From: Chondrus crispus
Lineage: Eukaryota > Rhodophyta > Florideophyceae > Gigartinales > Gigartinaceae
Length of the DNA: 64,000 nucleotides
Direction of reading: 5' to 3'
NCBI RefSeq assembly: GCF_000350225.1
Contig: NW_005178485.1
Span: forward strand, 204,099-268,098
This document shows, one piece after another, positions 10,186 through 19,899 of the stretch (positions are counted from its first letter, which is position 1; each line of letters opens with the position of its first letter). A model generated the notes under the pieces. It did not search any database. It was not told the DNA's origin and was given only the letters and a program-made list of their open reading frames with translations. The translations under genes and the position numbers were made by a program.

Positions 10186-12453
10186 TTAGGGAACGTCCTC
10201 CCGGTCATGCCTCGCTGAGGCGGGAGCCATTGACCGCGGCGGACAGTAACCAGGGTATCGACGAATGGCGGTATCGAGGTCTGCCAAAGTCGGCATGGCT
10301 GCCCCGGACGGCGCACCAGCCGCACTCGGGTTGGCCCCGGCGCCGTCTGAGCCGTATGGGTCGCGAATGATACCCCCCGAGGGGGCATAAGGGTCGCGAA
10401 GTACGGGCGCGCTCGCGTTGGTCCCGCGCACCCCCGCCGGAGGGGCACCTCGCAGCTGGTCGCGCTCTTGGCGGTACCGATCGCGATCGGCCGCCGCGCG
10501 CTCGTAGGCGCTGGCCTGTACCCGGGCCTCCTCCCGCAAGGAGTGGACCTCGCGCTGTGACTGCTGCCACGCCAAGGAGAGCGCGTCACGTTCCCCGGTG
10601 ATACGACGCGTCTCCGCGCTCCGGGCAAGGAACCACTCCACCAGTGTGGAGAGGAGAGCCCCCACGGTCCACGACCGCTCGCCGGACGCACTCAGCACCC
10701 CGGCGAGCGCGGGGATACCCTCGATGTCCCTCCTCGAGAGGCCGAGGTCTCGAACCGCCACCCCCAGGGAACCGGGAACCCCCGGAGGAGGAAGGGGCGG
10801 CATCGGAGCCGTCGTTTGGGTCCCCGTCGCGACGTGCGACCCGGCACGAGTGCCAAGAGGAACGGAAGGCGAGAAGCAAGGAGGTTGAAGACTCGAGAGG
10901 ACCGGAGCTGCAGCTACAGCGTCCAAATCGCGGTATCGCTTGCGTCGAGTTCGCCGCGATTCAGACCCCACCCCGCCGCGCTTGCCCGGCAGCTCGACCG
11001 AAGTCGAGCCGGCCGTCGGGCGCGCAACGAAGGAGTCGGATGTCAAGTCGTAAGAGAGATATGCGCTCTGGCCTCCGGTCGTGTAGTCGGTCCAGTACCG
11101 GTGGTTGCGCTCGCTCACCTCCGCTGCTCTCGTCATGAGGACGACCACGGCGCGAAATGACCAACGTACGTGAACGGACACGCGCTCGAGAGGGTGTATA
11201 GGAGCGTCTGGAAGGCCCGGCGTCACTCGCTCAAGAAACGCGATCGTGTCGGGCGACTGTAGAAACACGCGTCCGTGCGCACCAACCTCGGCCATAAAGG
11301 CACTGCACAGAGACAAGGCCCACTCCCTCTCGAAATTATAGACCAACCGGGAGTGGGAAGGGTGCTGCGGGTCGAGACCCGCAAAACCAAAGTGCTTGAG
11401 GGCGGGCGGGAGGAGGGGATGGACCCCCAGCGACGGAAAAGACGCCCGGACCGAGAAGGGCAACGCGGGGAAATCCTCGATGGATAAGCCGCGTTCGAAA
11501 GCCGCCGAGGAGTAGACGCGCCCGTCCTCCTCGGCGGAGTGACGGTAGACGGACCAGTCGTACTGCGCGATCCCGATGGCATACAAGCGCATTAATGAGC
11601 AGGCTGATTTTTGCAGCGCGACCCGAGGCTTCGTGTAGCCGTAGGGGCGCGGAGTCACGTACAGACCGGGGATCTCGGGAAGGAGGAAACGATGAGCGTC
11701 GACTGCGCTCCGACTATACAGGAAAAACGCCATCTTGTCGATGTAGAGCACCTCGTCAACACTGTCGGCGAATGTGCGATCCCCGGGGATCTCCTCGGGG
11801 ATCTGATAGACAATGCCGATACCGCCCGACACCAACCGCCCAAGGGCGGCCGAGGCCGCCTCCGAAAGGCCTACGTCGTGTATCTGCCGGATACGCCGCA
11901 AATCAGGGCGAAGCTGAGGGCGTGTGAGTAATTCGCCAAGGGTGATACCGGTACGGCTGTGACGAAGCCAGCCGTACTGTAGCTGCTCGAGAGGGAGAGG
12001 AGCAGAGCGCTCTAGAGGTGAGCCGAACCATCTGGTGGTTGACGACACGAGGCCCGCCTCGCCGACCGTACCGGAGCCGCGGTCGCCAACGGGTGCGACG
12101 CGCGAACCCGGGGATTCCGGGAACAAGATGCCGGGTCCCTGCGATAAAGGACCCGCACTGCGGGGACGGAGGGCCTCAGAGAGGCCAGCGGGGGGAGTGA
12201 CCGGCGCCGCGACGCCGGGGTCCGACTCTGGCCGACGCGGCTCGTCGGCCTCCGACGCTGGCAACGGCGCATCTCCTGCCGGCGCGAACGCCAAGGCCGT
12301 ACGAGCGGGCCGCGACTTCTGGAACGCGATGACAGGCGCTCTCCTAGGAGCCACGGGACCCACGGGGGGAGGAGTAGAGACACCCGCGGCATCGACCGCC
12401 GCGGTGGGCGGACCGGTAGCGTCCCCCGACGAGGCGGGGAGCGGGGGTGTCAT
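10186..12453 (-). CDS. 755-aa gag-like protein of unknown family
   Basis: Intact ATG-to-stop frame on -, starting 188 bp inside the LTR at 12641-13298, where a gag would sit. Residues 1-130 are Pro/Ala-rich. A short helix 'GELLTRPQLRPDLRRI' lies near 170-187. A folded-looking core covers about 210-480, containing YIDKM (~237) and a DPQH motif (361-364) followed 13 residues on by EW. A second low-complexity stretch follows. A strongly charged coiled coil lies near 600-660, and a Gly/Ala/Pro tail ends the protein. There is no zinc knuckle. The YIDK-to-DPQH spacing (~125 residues) matches the YLDN-to-DPQH spacing in the 411-aa protein at 15.6-16.8 kb, suggesting distant homology. Capsid-like function is an inference from position and architecture. 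Confidence 0.6.
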   Translation of the reverse strand: MTPPLPASSGDATGPPTAAVDAAGVSTPPPVGPVAPRRAPVIAFQKSRPARTALAFAPAGDAPLPASEADEPRRPESDPGVAAPVTPPAGLSEALRPRSAGPLSQGPGILFPESPGSRVAPVGDRGSGTVGEAGLVSSTTRWFGSPLERSAPLPLEQLQYGWLRHSRTGITLGELLTRPQLRPDLRRIRQIHDVGLSEAASAALGRLVSGGIGIVYQIPEEIPGDRTFADSVDEVLYIDKMAFFLYSRSAVDAHRFLLPEIPGLYVTPRPYGYTKPRVALQKSACSLMRLYAIGIAQYDWSVYRHSAEEDGRVYSSAAFERGLSIEDFPALPFSVRASFPSLGVHPLLPPALKHFGFAGLDPQHPSHSRLVYNFEREWALSLCSAFMAEVGAHGRVFLQSPDTIAFLERVTPGLPDAPIHPLERVSVHVRWSFRAVVVLMTRAAEVSERNHRYWTDYTTGGQSAYLSYDLTSDSFVARPTAGSTSVELPGKRGGVGSESRRTRRKRYRDLDAVAAAPVLSSLQPPCFSPSVPLGTRAGSHVATGTQTTAPMPPLPPPGVPGSLGVAVRDLGLSRRDIEGIPALAGVLSASGERSWTVGALLSTLVEWFLARSAETRRITGERDALSLAWQQSQREVHSLREEARVQASAYERAAADRDRYRQERDQLRGAPPAGVRGTNASAPVLRDPYAPSGGIIRDPYGSDGAGANPSAAGAPSGAAMPTLADLDTAIRRYPGYCPPRSMAPASARHDREDVP

Positions 12454-12640
12454 AACGCGAGGAGCCGCCGGCGCGCGTGACGAGCAAGCGGGCGTGCGCG
12501 AGTGGAAGCAGAGGAGTCACGAAGTGGAAAGGAGGGATTATCGGGGACACAGCACGCGACACCCCTCGCCAAGGGGGATTTCTGCAACGAAAGCTACCAC
12601 GACACGCGACCGCGGACGGCCACCCTTAAGGGGGGGGCCG
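12454..12640 (-). other. Leader between LTR and 755-aa ORF
   Basis: Untranslated leader if the element runs on -. It also contains a G-run next to the LTR (12631-12637), which would be a polypurine tract if the LTR were the 3' LTR of a + strand element, so LTR polarity is not settled. No typical tRNA-complementary primer site is obvious. Confidence 0.4.
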
Positions 12641-13298
12641 TGTGGTATAACCCCCCCCCTGGGGGCTTTATTTTAGATTAGATCAACTCAGAATCGGATC
12701 GGTTACTGTAGGGCTCGATGCTCTACAGTACCACCACGTGTACCCCCGAGTACAGGGGGCGCACGTGTACACGTGTACGCGCGGGACCGAAGAGCGCGCA
12801 CACACGTGTACTGTCAGCCCCGATGGCTGACAGTATTACAGCGTCGACCGACCGCTACAGTACATCGGTACTGTACTATTATGATAGGTTATTATGTACA
12901 TTAAATATGGAGTGGACCGGCGGCGGTGGAGGAAGACAAGCACGGACTTGTCACCCACCGACCGTCAAGGTCCGACTTCCCGCTTATTCTAAGGTAGCGT
13001 TCGCTAACTACCTTAGAGCGGCACCGAGCGCGGGTTGAGGACGCGCGCGGTACGCCCACGAGTCGGCTCCGCCTCCGCCCGTCGGTACTGGATCGTTACC
13101 CAGTACCGCGCCGGGGCGTCGAGGCGTCGAACCGCTCGCGCGTACCGGCGTCCTCCCCGTTCCCGCTCTACCACGCTACCCGGGCCCGCTGCCCGGTGCC
13201 GTTAGCTGGTGTCCCGCTTCACCCCCGTCTTCCCGTTCGGACGGGGTCTACGTCGAGCTGTGCATACACCCCTCTCCGTTGGGGGTGTTTATGCTACA
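12641..13298 (-). mobile_element. LTR of hairpin-rich retrotransposon family (copy 1)
   Basis: A 658-bp sequence starting TGTGG and ending CTACA on +, matching along its length the 680-bp solo LTR at 32280-32959. The flanking 5-mers differ (GGCCG and CTCCC), so it is not a solo insertion but one LTR of a larger or truncated element, most simply the 5' LTR of the 755-aa ORF. It contains successive inverted repeats, for example a perfect 11-bp stem with a 5-base loop at 12809-12835 and ACACCCC...GGGGTGT next to the end. It also shares the word TTAGATTAGATC with 17.06 kb. Confidence 0.8.
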
Positions 13299-14170
13299 CT
13301 CCCGAGCAAGAACGCGCTGTACGCGCATAGCGAAGAGTTTTGCCCGTCATTTTCGGACCGCCGGTACGCTGAGTGACCTCGCCAATGGCCTCGCACACGA
13401 GTTGTCAACTGGTTTTCACGACCTACAGGTTACACGCCCCGCCCCGTGTCCCTAATGACAGAGCGAGGGCAACTCGCCCGACAGCAAGGACGAAAACGCC
13501 AAGTTAGGCAACCGAGCGGATGACACTATGTGAGAATGGGGTTGCCGTGAACCCCGGGATACCATCTAAATGTATGAACCGAGACCGGATCAAGATGGCC
13601 GCTCATCGCGACGTGATCAACTAATCGTAATACGTATGACCGGACGTGTACGAGGAATCCTCGTCGCCACCTCAACTAGTTGCGAATAGCCGTCAGGACG
13701 CAGTCCGCTACCTCAGGTAGCAATCTAACAGTAAGAGGGACGCCCCGAACGAGATCACGGGCAACGAAATTGACGTCTCCACACCTATCGCGCCGCAAAT
13801 CTGAGTCTGCACGTAAGGGATGTTTTCAAAGAGAGAGAGGGTAGAACCTACGTGTGAATGAACCGAGTTCTTGACCTTGCCGGAGTCGGGAGAGCAGAGG
13901 TTTCCCCGCGGAGCTTCCGTCGTCGGTTCAATATTTTTCATGGCATGAAATGTGAACAGGGGAAAGGGCTTCCGATCGAGGAACTAAAAAAACGGACAGC
14001 ACTGAAACGGAAGGTCGCGGAAATGGCGAATGCCACTGAAGGCGTACAGGGGAACTGAGTCGAACCGGCAACTACAACAGAGAAAAATGGTAGGGAGTCA
14101 TGGTAGCGATGCTCCTTGTCAGAATGACAGTTTTCGAGGGATTAGGAAACCGAGGGCGGCTCGCCGCGCG
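13299..14170. other. Non-coding stretch
   Basis: No gene recognised. Short frames at 13708-13941 (-) and 13858-14058 (+) lack domains. Confidence 0.4.
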
Positions 14171-14282
14171 AAAAAGAGGAGGTAAGTGAGGAATTTGAAG
14201 AGGTAAAAAGGGGAAGACAAAAAGAGGAGGTAAGTGAGGAATTTGAAGAGGTAAAAAGTGGAAGACAAAAAGAGGAGGTAAA
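14171..14282 (+). repeat. 48-bp tandem repeat in a purine-rich tract
   Basis: Units begin at 14171, 14219 and 14267 (third partial) with the core AAAAAGAGGAGGTAAGTGAG. They differ at about one base. The whole stretch 14070-14780 is strongly purine-rich on +, which creates long pyrimidine-coded frames (Phe/Leu/Pro/Ser) on - that are not credible genes. It lies downstream of the - strand pair of genes at 14.9-16.8 kb. Confidence 0.85.
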
Positions 14283-14888
14283 CCACAAAAGAGGAGGAAA
14301 GGGAAGACGCACATCGAGGATGGGAGAAAGAGAATGCGCAGGAAATTGGGGGAAATTGAGAAATGAAGAGGAGGACCGAAAAGCGGACCACCTCAGAGAC
14401 CCTAAGGGGGACTGTATTCCCTTGAGGAGGAATCCCCAAACGGGCAACGGAGCAACTGAAGATGCGATCATTGACGACGTCTCGTGGGTGGCTGAACGAA
14501 AAGGGGGGAGGGCGACTAGAAAAATTGTCTGGGACCGCCACGTCCCCGCCTACGGCAAGAAGAGGGCAAACGAAAGGAGGAAGTCGGAGATGCCGTAAAC
14601 ACGCACGTTGCCGCCCCCGATAGGCAGAGTCAGGGCGTAGGAAAAGAGGGAGAAAAGTGGTCAAGGATAAAGAGGAGGAATTGAAGAGAAGGAAACATAG
14701 GGAAATCAGGAAAGGGAAAACTGAAAATGCAAAAGAGGAGGAAGTGGGAAATAACAGGAGATGCGCAGGTGGGTTCTTTTTATCGCCCAAAGGTCGTACG
14801 ATAAAGTCGCTAGTCGACTATCAGGTGGGCAGGATGGGAAAAGAAGGACAGGTCGCAAGGAAGTGCTGTGGCCGCCGTCTCAACGAGA

Positions 14889-15539
14889 CTATGCCCCAAG
14901 GGATTTTCCCTTTGGAAGGGAGGTGACAAGCCGAGCTAGAACTCGCAAGTCGTCCAGGGACGCCCCCTGGAGAGCTTCTCCCTCCACACCATGAGCCATG
15001 AGAAGGCGATGGTAAACGGTGGCAGCAGAGGTATTTTCTTTGGGAATTGTAGATGATGGAGGGCCCGAGGTAGGGGCGAGGAGCGGACCCTCAGGTGAAG
15101 GACAAGCCGGACGTGGGGTCGGATCCCCGGCCGATGGTGGGGCTTCCCGAATTGAAATGGTTCCCGTCGAGCAGCTCGCAGGAGGAAGCTCGACGCGCGG
15201 AAGAGCCTCAGGGCGGGTTAAGCCCACGGGTGCCGTACATGACGGCAATGGCAAGGTTGAGGTGGGTGTGACGAGCTGTCCCTCGCGTGATGGGGAAGCA
15301 GGAAGTGAGGTTGGATTCACGTCGGAGGAAGACACGACTCGAAGCGACAAGGTTTCCGCCGAGCTCGTGGGAGGAAGTACGACGCACACTGGGGCCTCAG
15401 GCGCGGAGGGACGGACCGGTGCAGGGAGAGGGGAAGTTGGGGCCGAAGGTCGAGAGCACATCTCAGGCTCTCGAGAATCCGCGTTCACCACAGTGACTGC
15501 GTTGGGGGTTGGTGGTTGATTTCCGAAACGGCGGCTCAT
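14889..15539 (-). CDS. Second ORF after the 411-aa gag-like gene; Ser/Pro-rich, 216 aa
   Basis: Begins at an ATG 33 bp after the stop of the 411-aa gene on the same strand. Residues ~30-150 contain two imperfect copies of a ~60-residue Pro/Ser/Thr unit (LPPTSSAETLSLR... and LPPASCSTGTISIR...). The C-terminus (~170-216) is a short helical segment (GASLDDLRVLARL). The same arrangement, a core gene followed by a Ser/Thr-rich ORF with a short helical end, recurs on + at 18.3-19.7 kb. Function unknown; a linker or minor structural protein of a retroelement is possible. Confidence 0.5.
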   Translation of the reverse strand: MSRRFGNQPPTPNAVTVVNADSREPEMCSRPSAPTSPLPAPVRPSAPEAPVCVVLPPTSSAETLSLRVVSSSDVNPTSLPASPSREGQLVTPTSTLPLPSCTAPVGLTRPEALPRVELPPASCSTGTISIREAPPSAGDPTPRPACPSPEGPLLAPTSGPPSSTIPKENTSAATVYHRLLMAHGVEGEALQGASLDDLRVLARLVTSLPKGKSLGA

Positions 15540-15572
15540 CTGGGCCTCCCAGGCAGAACAGAGGGAGGAGGA

Positions 15573-16808
15573 TCAGGGGTTGATCCACACGAAGTAGCCG
15601 GCAGCTGGATGTTTTCTACCAGGGGAAAAAGAGGGTCGCTGGCGTGAAAAGGACCGAGACGAATTTTGTGGAGGAACGCAATCCCACGCTACGGTCTCGA
15701 TCATATCGAGGAGGGCGTGCACTTCACGGTCCACATCGGACCCGCCAAGGGGGACAGAAAAATCGAGGAGACGCATCTGTTCGCGGAGTTTCGAAGGGAG
15801 GTGCCACAGGCGCCAACAGTCGAAAACTTCCCACAGGAGGGTGGCGGCGACTTTCACGCACCACTCCGTGAGAAACACAGTCCACAGCCCGTGCTGCGGA
15901 TCGCGTAAATGACTGCCGTAATATGTCAGGATGGGGCCTAACTCAGCCCAGAAACCCTGACATACCTCGTATTGACTCCACCAGGACGGGGTTCGTTGGT
16001 ATCGATTGGTGTAGTGCTGTCTGGAAATTTCACGAGCCTCAATCATCTGGTACGCCACGAAGTACCCAGTGTCGGATCGGACCCGACGTTCAAAGCGTAC
16101 AGTATTTTGGAAAAAGAAAATACCGCCGCGCTTCGTATGGCGAAAGTTTGTGGGAAGAATGGCTTGGGTCCAAAACATGGCGTCGGTCGTGACGGTGCGT
16201 CGGTTGCGCCACAGTCGGTCCGCCTCGGACACGGGGTCACCGTAGGTGCAGTCGATGAGGTTGTCGAGGTAGAGTCGTTCCCCCTCCGTACGACACTGCC
16301 AGGTGTCGCAGTGGTAACATGAAGGTATGAGGGCGTCGGCCATAGGAATCTCGATCCGAGTGAGCACAGCGTCCATGAAGCGCAGGGATAAGGAAAAGCG
16401 ACCGCGCGGGGAGGAGTGACGTAGGATGGAGGTGGTTATAGCGATGCGGGCGCGCCAGTCAAAGGTGTGAATGGCCTGCAAAGGGAGGTTACCGGGCAAC
16501 ATGCCCGCATCATCGGCGAAATTATTTTTGATGCCGTCGAGGTCGCGGACGCCCACAGAGGAGAACCATTGAGCAGAAGCAAACAGGGCTGCGTTATCAC
16601 GCATAGTTTTGTTCTGCAGCTCCTCGAGCGAAGGATGACGGCGGGCTACCCAAGAGGAATGGAAGGCCGGCTCGGCAGGGATGGTAACAGGGGGTAGACG
16701 GGGTATGGAAGGAAGACCCCGGGGCACTTCGAACTTGCGAGGAAAGCCAACGCCCGGACGTCTACGGGTAGCACTATCTTCCGAGTGTTCCGATGGAGAA
16801 GGAAGCAT
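15573..16808 (-). CDS. 411-aa gag-like protein of unknown family
   Basis: Intact frame from ATG (16806-16808). The N-terminal ~45 residues are Pro/Arg-rich. The folded core spans ~60-400 with HCDTW (~167), YLDN (~180), a FERRxRxxTG block (~239), WSQYEV (277-282), DPQH (303-306) and EW (315-316). It aligns by eye over most of its length with the + strand protein at 18.3-19.2 kb (shared TGxFVxY, QYEV, DPQ, VFLxEW with near-identical spacing). It aligns weakly with the 755-aa protein. No catalytic, zinc or membrane motif is seen. The conserved Trp/Tyr/Arg pattern and low-complexity N-terminus would suit a capsid-type protein, but I do not recognise it. Confidence 0.6.
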   Translation of the reverse strand: MLPSPSEHSEDSATRRRPGVGFPRKFEVPRGLPSIPRLPPVTIPAEPAFHSSWVARRHPSLEELQNKTMRDNAALFASAQWFSSVGVRDLDGIKNNFADDAGMLPGNLPLQAIHTFDWRARIAITTSILRHSSPRGRFSLSLRFMDAVLTRIEIPMADALIPSCYHCDTWQCRTEGERLYLDNLIDCTYGDPVSEADRLWRNRRTVTTDAMFWTQAILPTNFRHTKRGGIFFFQNTVRFERRVRSDTGYFVAYQMIEAREISRQHYTNRYQRTPSWWSQYEVCQGFWAELGPILTYYGSHLRDPQHGLWTVFLTEWCVKVAATLLWEVFDCWRLWHLPSKLREQMRLLDFSVPLGGSDVDREVHALLDMIETVAWDCVPPQNSSRSFSRQRPSFSPGRKHPAAGYFVWINP

Positions 16809-17164
16809 GGTATTTTCGTCTTACCCTTGCTAGAACGCCGCGCAGAGTGATTGATGACCGGGAAACACGGTCAGCAGCGGCAGGAGATTATACGATGGCT
16901 GGGCGTCGCGCAAGGGCGCTCGGAAGGGGGATATGTAGTGCAATACACACCTGAAAAGGGGGGTGAAAAGAAATGAAAACGATGGGGTATGACAAGCAAA
17001 AGTGGAAATCATTTCACTTTATTATTTTAATTATTAATTTTAATTAGTTGCAAATTAGTTATTTAACATTAGATTAGATCTAGGATCTAGCGCCGAGAGC
17101 TACTGTAGTGGCTCCGGCGGGGCGATATATACCTTAGCCCTCTGACCACCAAGTCAGTAAAGGT
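16809..17164. promoter_or_regulatory. Intergenic region upstream of two divergent gag-like genes; LTR-like word and TATA-like box
   Basis: AT-rich at 17000-17080, then TTAGATTAGATC (17063-17075), a word also present near the start of both LTRs (12.67 and 32.31 kb). An imperfect inverted repeat and GATATATACC follow at 17124-17133. This may be a diverged LTR or promoter of the same broad element class. No second copy was found in the window to prove an LTR. Confidence 0.35.
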
Positions 17165-17425
17165 AACCCGAGTTGCCGGAGTTGAATGTCGCCTTGGTCG
17201 AAGTCCGTCCCTACCAAGACGCTCCCTTTTACCTAAGCCTACGGCATCCTTCAGCGCTCGGGGATCCCATTCCTTTTTCTTTTATTTCCCAATCGAACCC
17301 GAGTTGCCAGAGTCTGATATCGCCTTGGTTGAAGTCCGTCTTTTACAAGACATTCCCTTTAACTACAGATTACTTTATCCTTTGCGCTCGGGGGTCCCCT
17401 TTTTCCTTATCAATTTTCCTTTACT
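17165..17425 (+). repeat. Diverged 131-bp tandem duplication
   Basis: Two units begin AACCCGAGTTGCC at 17165 and 17296 and share the words CGCCTTGGT, GAAGTCCGTC, CAAGAC, and a GCGCTCGGGG end. They are roughly 75% alike by eye. They sit in the leader of the + strand gag-like gene. Confidence 0.7.
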
Positions 17426-18265
17426 TCCCTATCCTAATTTCCCTAAATCTTGAGTTGGTCCCACCTTGTAGGATTGCGATCCGCAACGTGACGTCATTTG
17501 CCATCGGGCTTCTGTGTTAGTGCACCAGTGGTGCTTTTCTCAGTGTTCGTTCCATCGGAATCTGGTTGCGACCGATCCGTTGTTGGTACTTTGCCATCGG
17601 GTAGTACGACGGTGTAGCGCTGCTACGTTTTCTTCTTTCCCGACGGGCTACGTTGCGACGTCCCCGTCGAAGACCTTATCAAGGGTATAAGGTGTACAAG
17701 GCGCTCTTCGAGCATTGGATTTACGACCCATCGGACCAGGTTTACCTAAACACCCCTCCGAACTCGTCGAGCAGTCGCCTTTACAAGTCTCTACCACCAT
17801 TTACCGATCCCGGGCTGGGCCCTTCTCTTTGCCCCCCCTATCAGGGATCCGAGCTACTGCGGGCCGCAAACCGGATTAAAGAGGACAGGGAGCTTCGAAC
17901 ACTCTGTAGCGCTGTGCCGTTGGCAGTTGTTGTTTTTGTTGCTGTTGTTTGTGTTGGACCGTCGGACCTTGGTCTCTGCCTAACAGGCGCATTGCACTAC
18001 AGTGCCTCTGTAGATAGGCCAGCGGTCACCGGCACGCGGCGACGACTCACGTTTTCTCTCGGGACGCCGCCATACTTCGGCGCGCAACGCGGAGCGCACG
18101 ACCCGTGAGGTACGCTGTAGCACCCAGTTCCTCCTTGACATGGCCGAGACTCGGACGCCGGAAAGCGGACCTGCGACCCGATCACGTACTATCCCCAACG
18201 CCAGCGAGATGCACACGCCGGTGTACCCCTTCGGAGGGGTTTCCACCTCTCAGGGCGAGCTGTGA
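17426..18265 (+). other. Leader upstream of the + strand gag-like gene
   Basis: 840 bp with no recognised gene. A frame at 17653-18108 opens on TTG and contains a hydrophobic stretch from GTT repeats; no domain supports it. Confidence 0.35.
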
Positions 18266-19192
18266 CCCCGACCCCGGGACTTATGGGGTCGGAACTTGTA
18301 CGACGATGCGCTGCTCTTTGAGCGAGCCCCTTTTATGGCGCCGGAGGGTTTGCGCGACGGGGACTTGATCCGCGCGTACGCGACGGCAACAAGGGAACTC
18401 CCTGGGAGTTGGAGCGTGGCAGCCGTCGGCTCTCGCGACTTCACGCACCGCCTGGTTGTGGAGCCGGCTTTGTTACGTCCGAAATTCAGACGGGTGAACA
18501 CGGAGACCCATGTAGCCTTCGTGGAATTAATTCGGCAACGTATACGCCGTACCCCCTGCAGCAGGTTCGTCTCTCGGGCTTGGAATCTGGACACCTGGGC
18601 GTATCGAGCGGATGGTGACCGGGGGTTCGTTGCGAATTTGAAGCGGATTTTTGACGATCTCCGCATCCGGGAGGAGGAACCCTCGGTGGCCATGATGGCC
18701 TGGGACCGCCCTTTGTTTCCAGGGAACTTCACTCGGTCCATAGATCGGAGACGCAACCCTGCAATGCACACCAAGCTGAAGTTTGAGCGACGCATGCGCA
18801 ATCGGACGGGGGTGTTCGTCTCATACGAATGGGTAGAGGTAAAGACATTCGAGCGGACGGTATTGAGCACGCGGTATCCTGAGATACCGGCGTGGTTTGC
18901 GCAGTATGAAGTCCCTGCGGACTTCATTGCGGAGATTCTCCCGTGCGTCGTGTACTTCGGACTGAGTCTCATGGAGGACCCTCAGTCCGCACGCTGGATG
19001 GTCTTCCTCAGCGAGTGGCTCGCCTTTGTTGCGGGGCAGTTCTTGAAGTACGATCACGAAGGGCGGTTGTTTATCCTCCCGACCATGGTCGTGGAGTGGT
19101 TGCCCCGGCTGGACTTGACGCGCATCTTAGGTAGCGCCGAAGCACAGCGACAGTTACAGGTCCTCCTGACTCTCCATGGGGACATCGACTGA
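18266..19192 (+). CDS. Gag-like protein of unknown family, + strand paralogue (~300 aa)
   Basis: The frame is open from 18266 after a TGA. The first in-frame ATG is at 18334; the part upstream still aligns with the 411-aa paralogue, so the start may be non-ATG, spliced or lost. Conserved blocks: LDTWAYR (~97), FPGNFT (~141), FERRxRNRTGxFVSY (~163), WFAQYEV (~200), DPQ (~228), VFLSEW (~236). The same blocks occur in the same order in the - strand 411-aa protein. The stop at 19190-19192 overlaps the next ORF, which starts at ATG 19176. Together with the - strand gene it makes a divergent pair of paralogues about 1.4 kb apart. Confidence 0.6.
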   Translation, partial: PRPRDLWGRNLYDDALLFERAPFMAPEGLRDGDLIRAYATATRELPGSWSVAAVGSRDFTHRLVVEPALLRPKFRRVNTETHVAFVELIRQRIRRTPCSRFVSRAWNLDTWAYRADGDRGFVANLKRIFDDLRIREEEPSVAMMAWDRPLFPGNFTRSIDRRRNPAMHTKLKFERRMRNRTGVFVSYEWVEVKTFERTVLSTRYPEIPAWFAQYEVPADFIAEILPCVVYFGLSLMEDPQSARWMVFLSEWLAFVAGQFLKYDHEGRLFILPTMVVEWLPRLDLTRILGSAEAQRQLQVLLTLHGDID

Positions 19193-19710
19193 CCGCGCGT
19201 CCCGTACGCCCAGGGCCATCATTTTGACAACCCCCGTAGCAAGCACTACTCCCCCGAGAGGCAGAATGACGTGGGACGGCCGGACCGTGGCAACTGGGTC
19301 CGGCTCGAGAGCGGAACGCTCCGTCTGTACCAGCTGGAATTTCTGCGGGGAGGAGAAGGGAACGCCGAGCCCGGCGGTGTGGGGGAACGTTCTGGAGAAG
19401 TCCGGGTCGCGGAGCGAGGGGGCGAGGGTCGACGCCTCTGGCGTCGCGGAGTCGGTTTCGGGAAGGGTACTGAGGACCCCCGCCCGGAGGAGTGGAGAGA
19501 CGCGATACAGCGACGATGACGGACGCCGAGCTGCGCGGTTGGCTGAATAATCCGGCGTGCCGACCTCAGCTGAATCGTCTGATCGAGAAGAAGGCGTCGG
19601 GAGAGCTTGTCCCCCCAGACGAGGGGGCCGCGGGACCGCCACAAGTGGAGGTCAGAGGGGCGGCTCGCGAGGAAGACCTTGCTGATAACGCGGAGGGAGG
19701 TACCCCATAA
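19176..19710 (+). pseudogene. Second ORF after the + strand gag-like gene, Ser/Thr-rich, frameshifted
   Basis: Starts at an ATG overlapping the previous stop by 17 bp. The Ser/Thr/Arg-rich frame runs to 19550. Just before that, another frame (19492-19710) gives a helical segment LRGWLNNPACRPQLNRLIEK, which resembles the LLTRPQLRPDLRRI segment of the 755-aa protein. One frameshift near 19.5 kb would join them. The order core gene plus Ser/Thr-rich ORF with a helical end mirrors the - strand pair. Confidence 0.4.
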
Positions 19711-19899
19711 GGTCGGGGATCCGCCATGGCAGATAAGCCGGCGGTTGGAAACTCGCCGGACGCGAGGGTTCACCGACGCGAGGTCGGGAGTCGGGGTCAC
19801 CGCTTCGCGGCTGTGGGAGACTACCCGTCAGCCACCTGGGCTATAGGGGGATTAGTTCTCGAATAGTACGAGGAAATAAACGACTCGAGGTCGGAAGGG

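Noticed and set aside
12636-13303. Copy 1 of the hairpin LTR as a second solo LTR
   Set aside because: Flanking 5-mers GGCCG and CTCCC differ, unlike the AGCGG pair of the copy at 32.3 kb.
14119-14790. 223-aa - strand protein rich in Phe, Leu, Pro and Ser
   Set aside because: Direct consequence of the purine tract and 48-bp repeats on the other strand.
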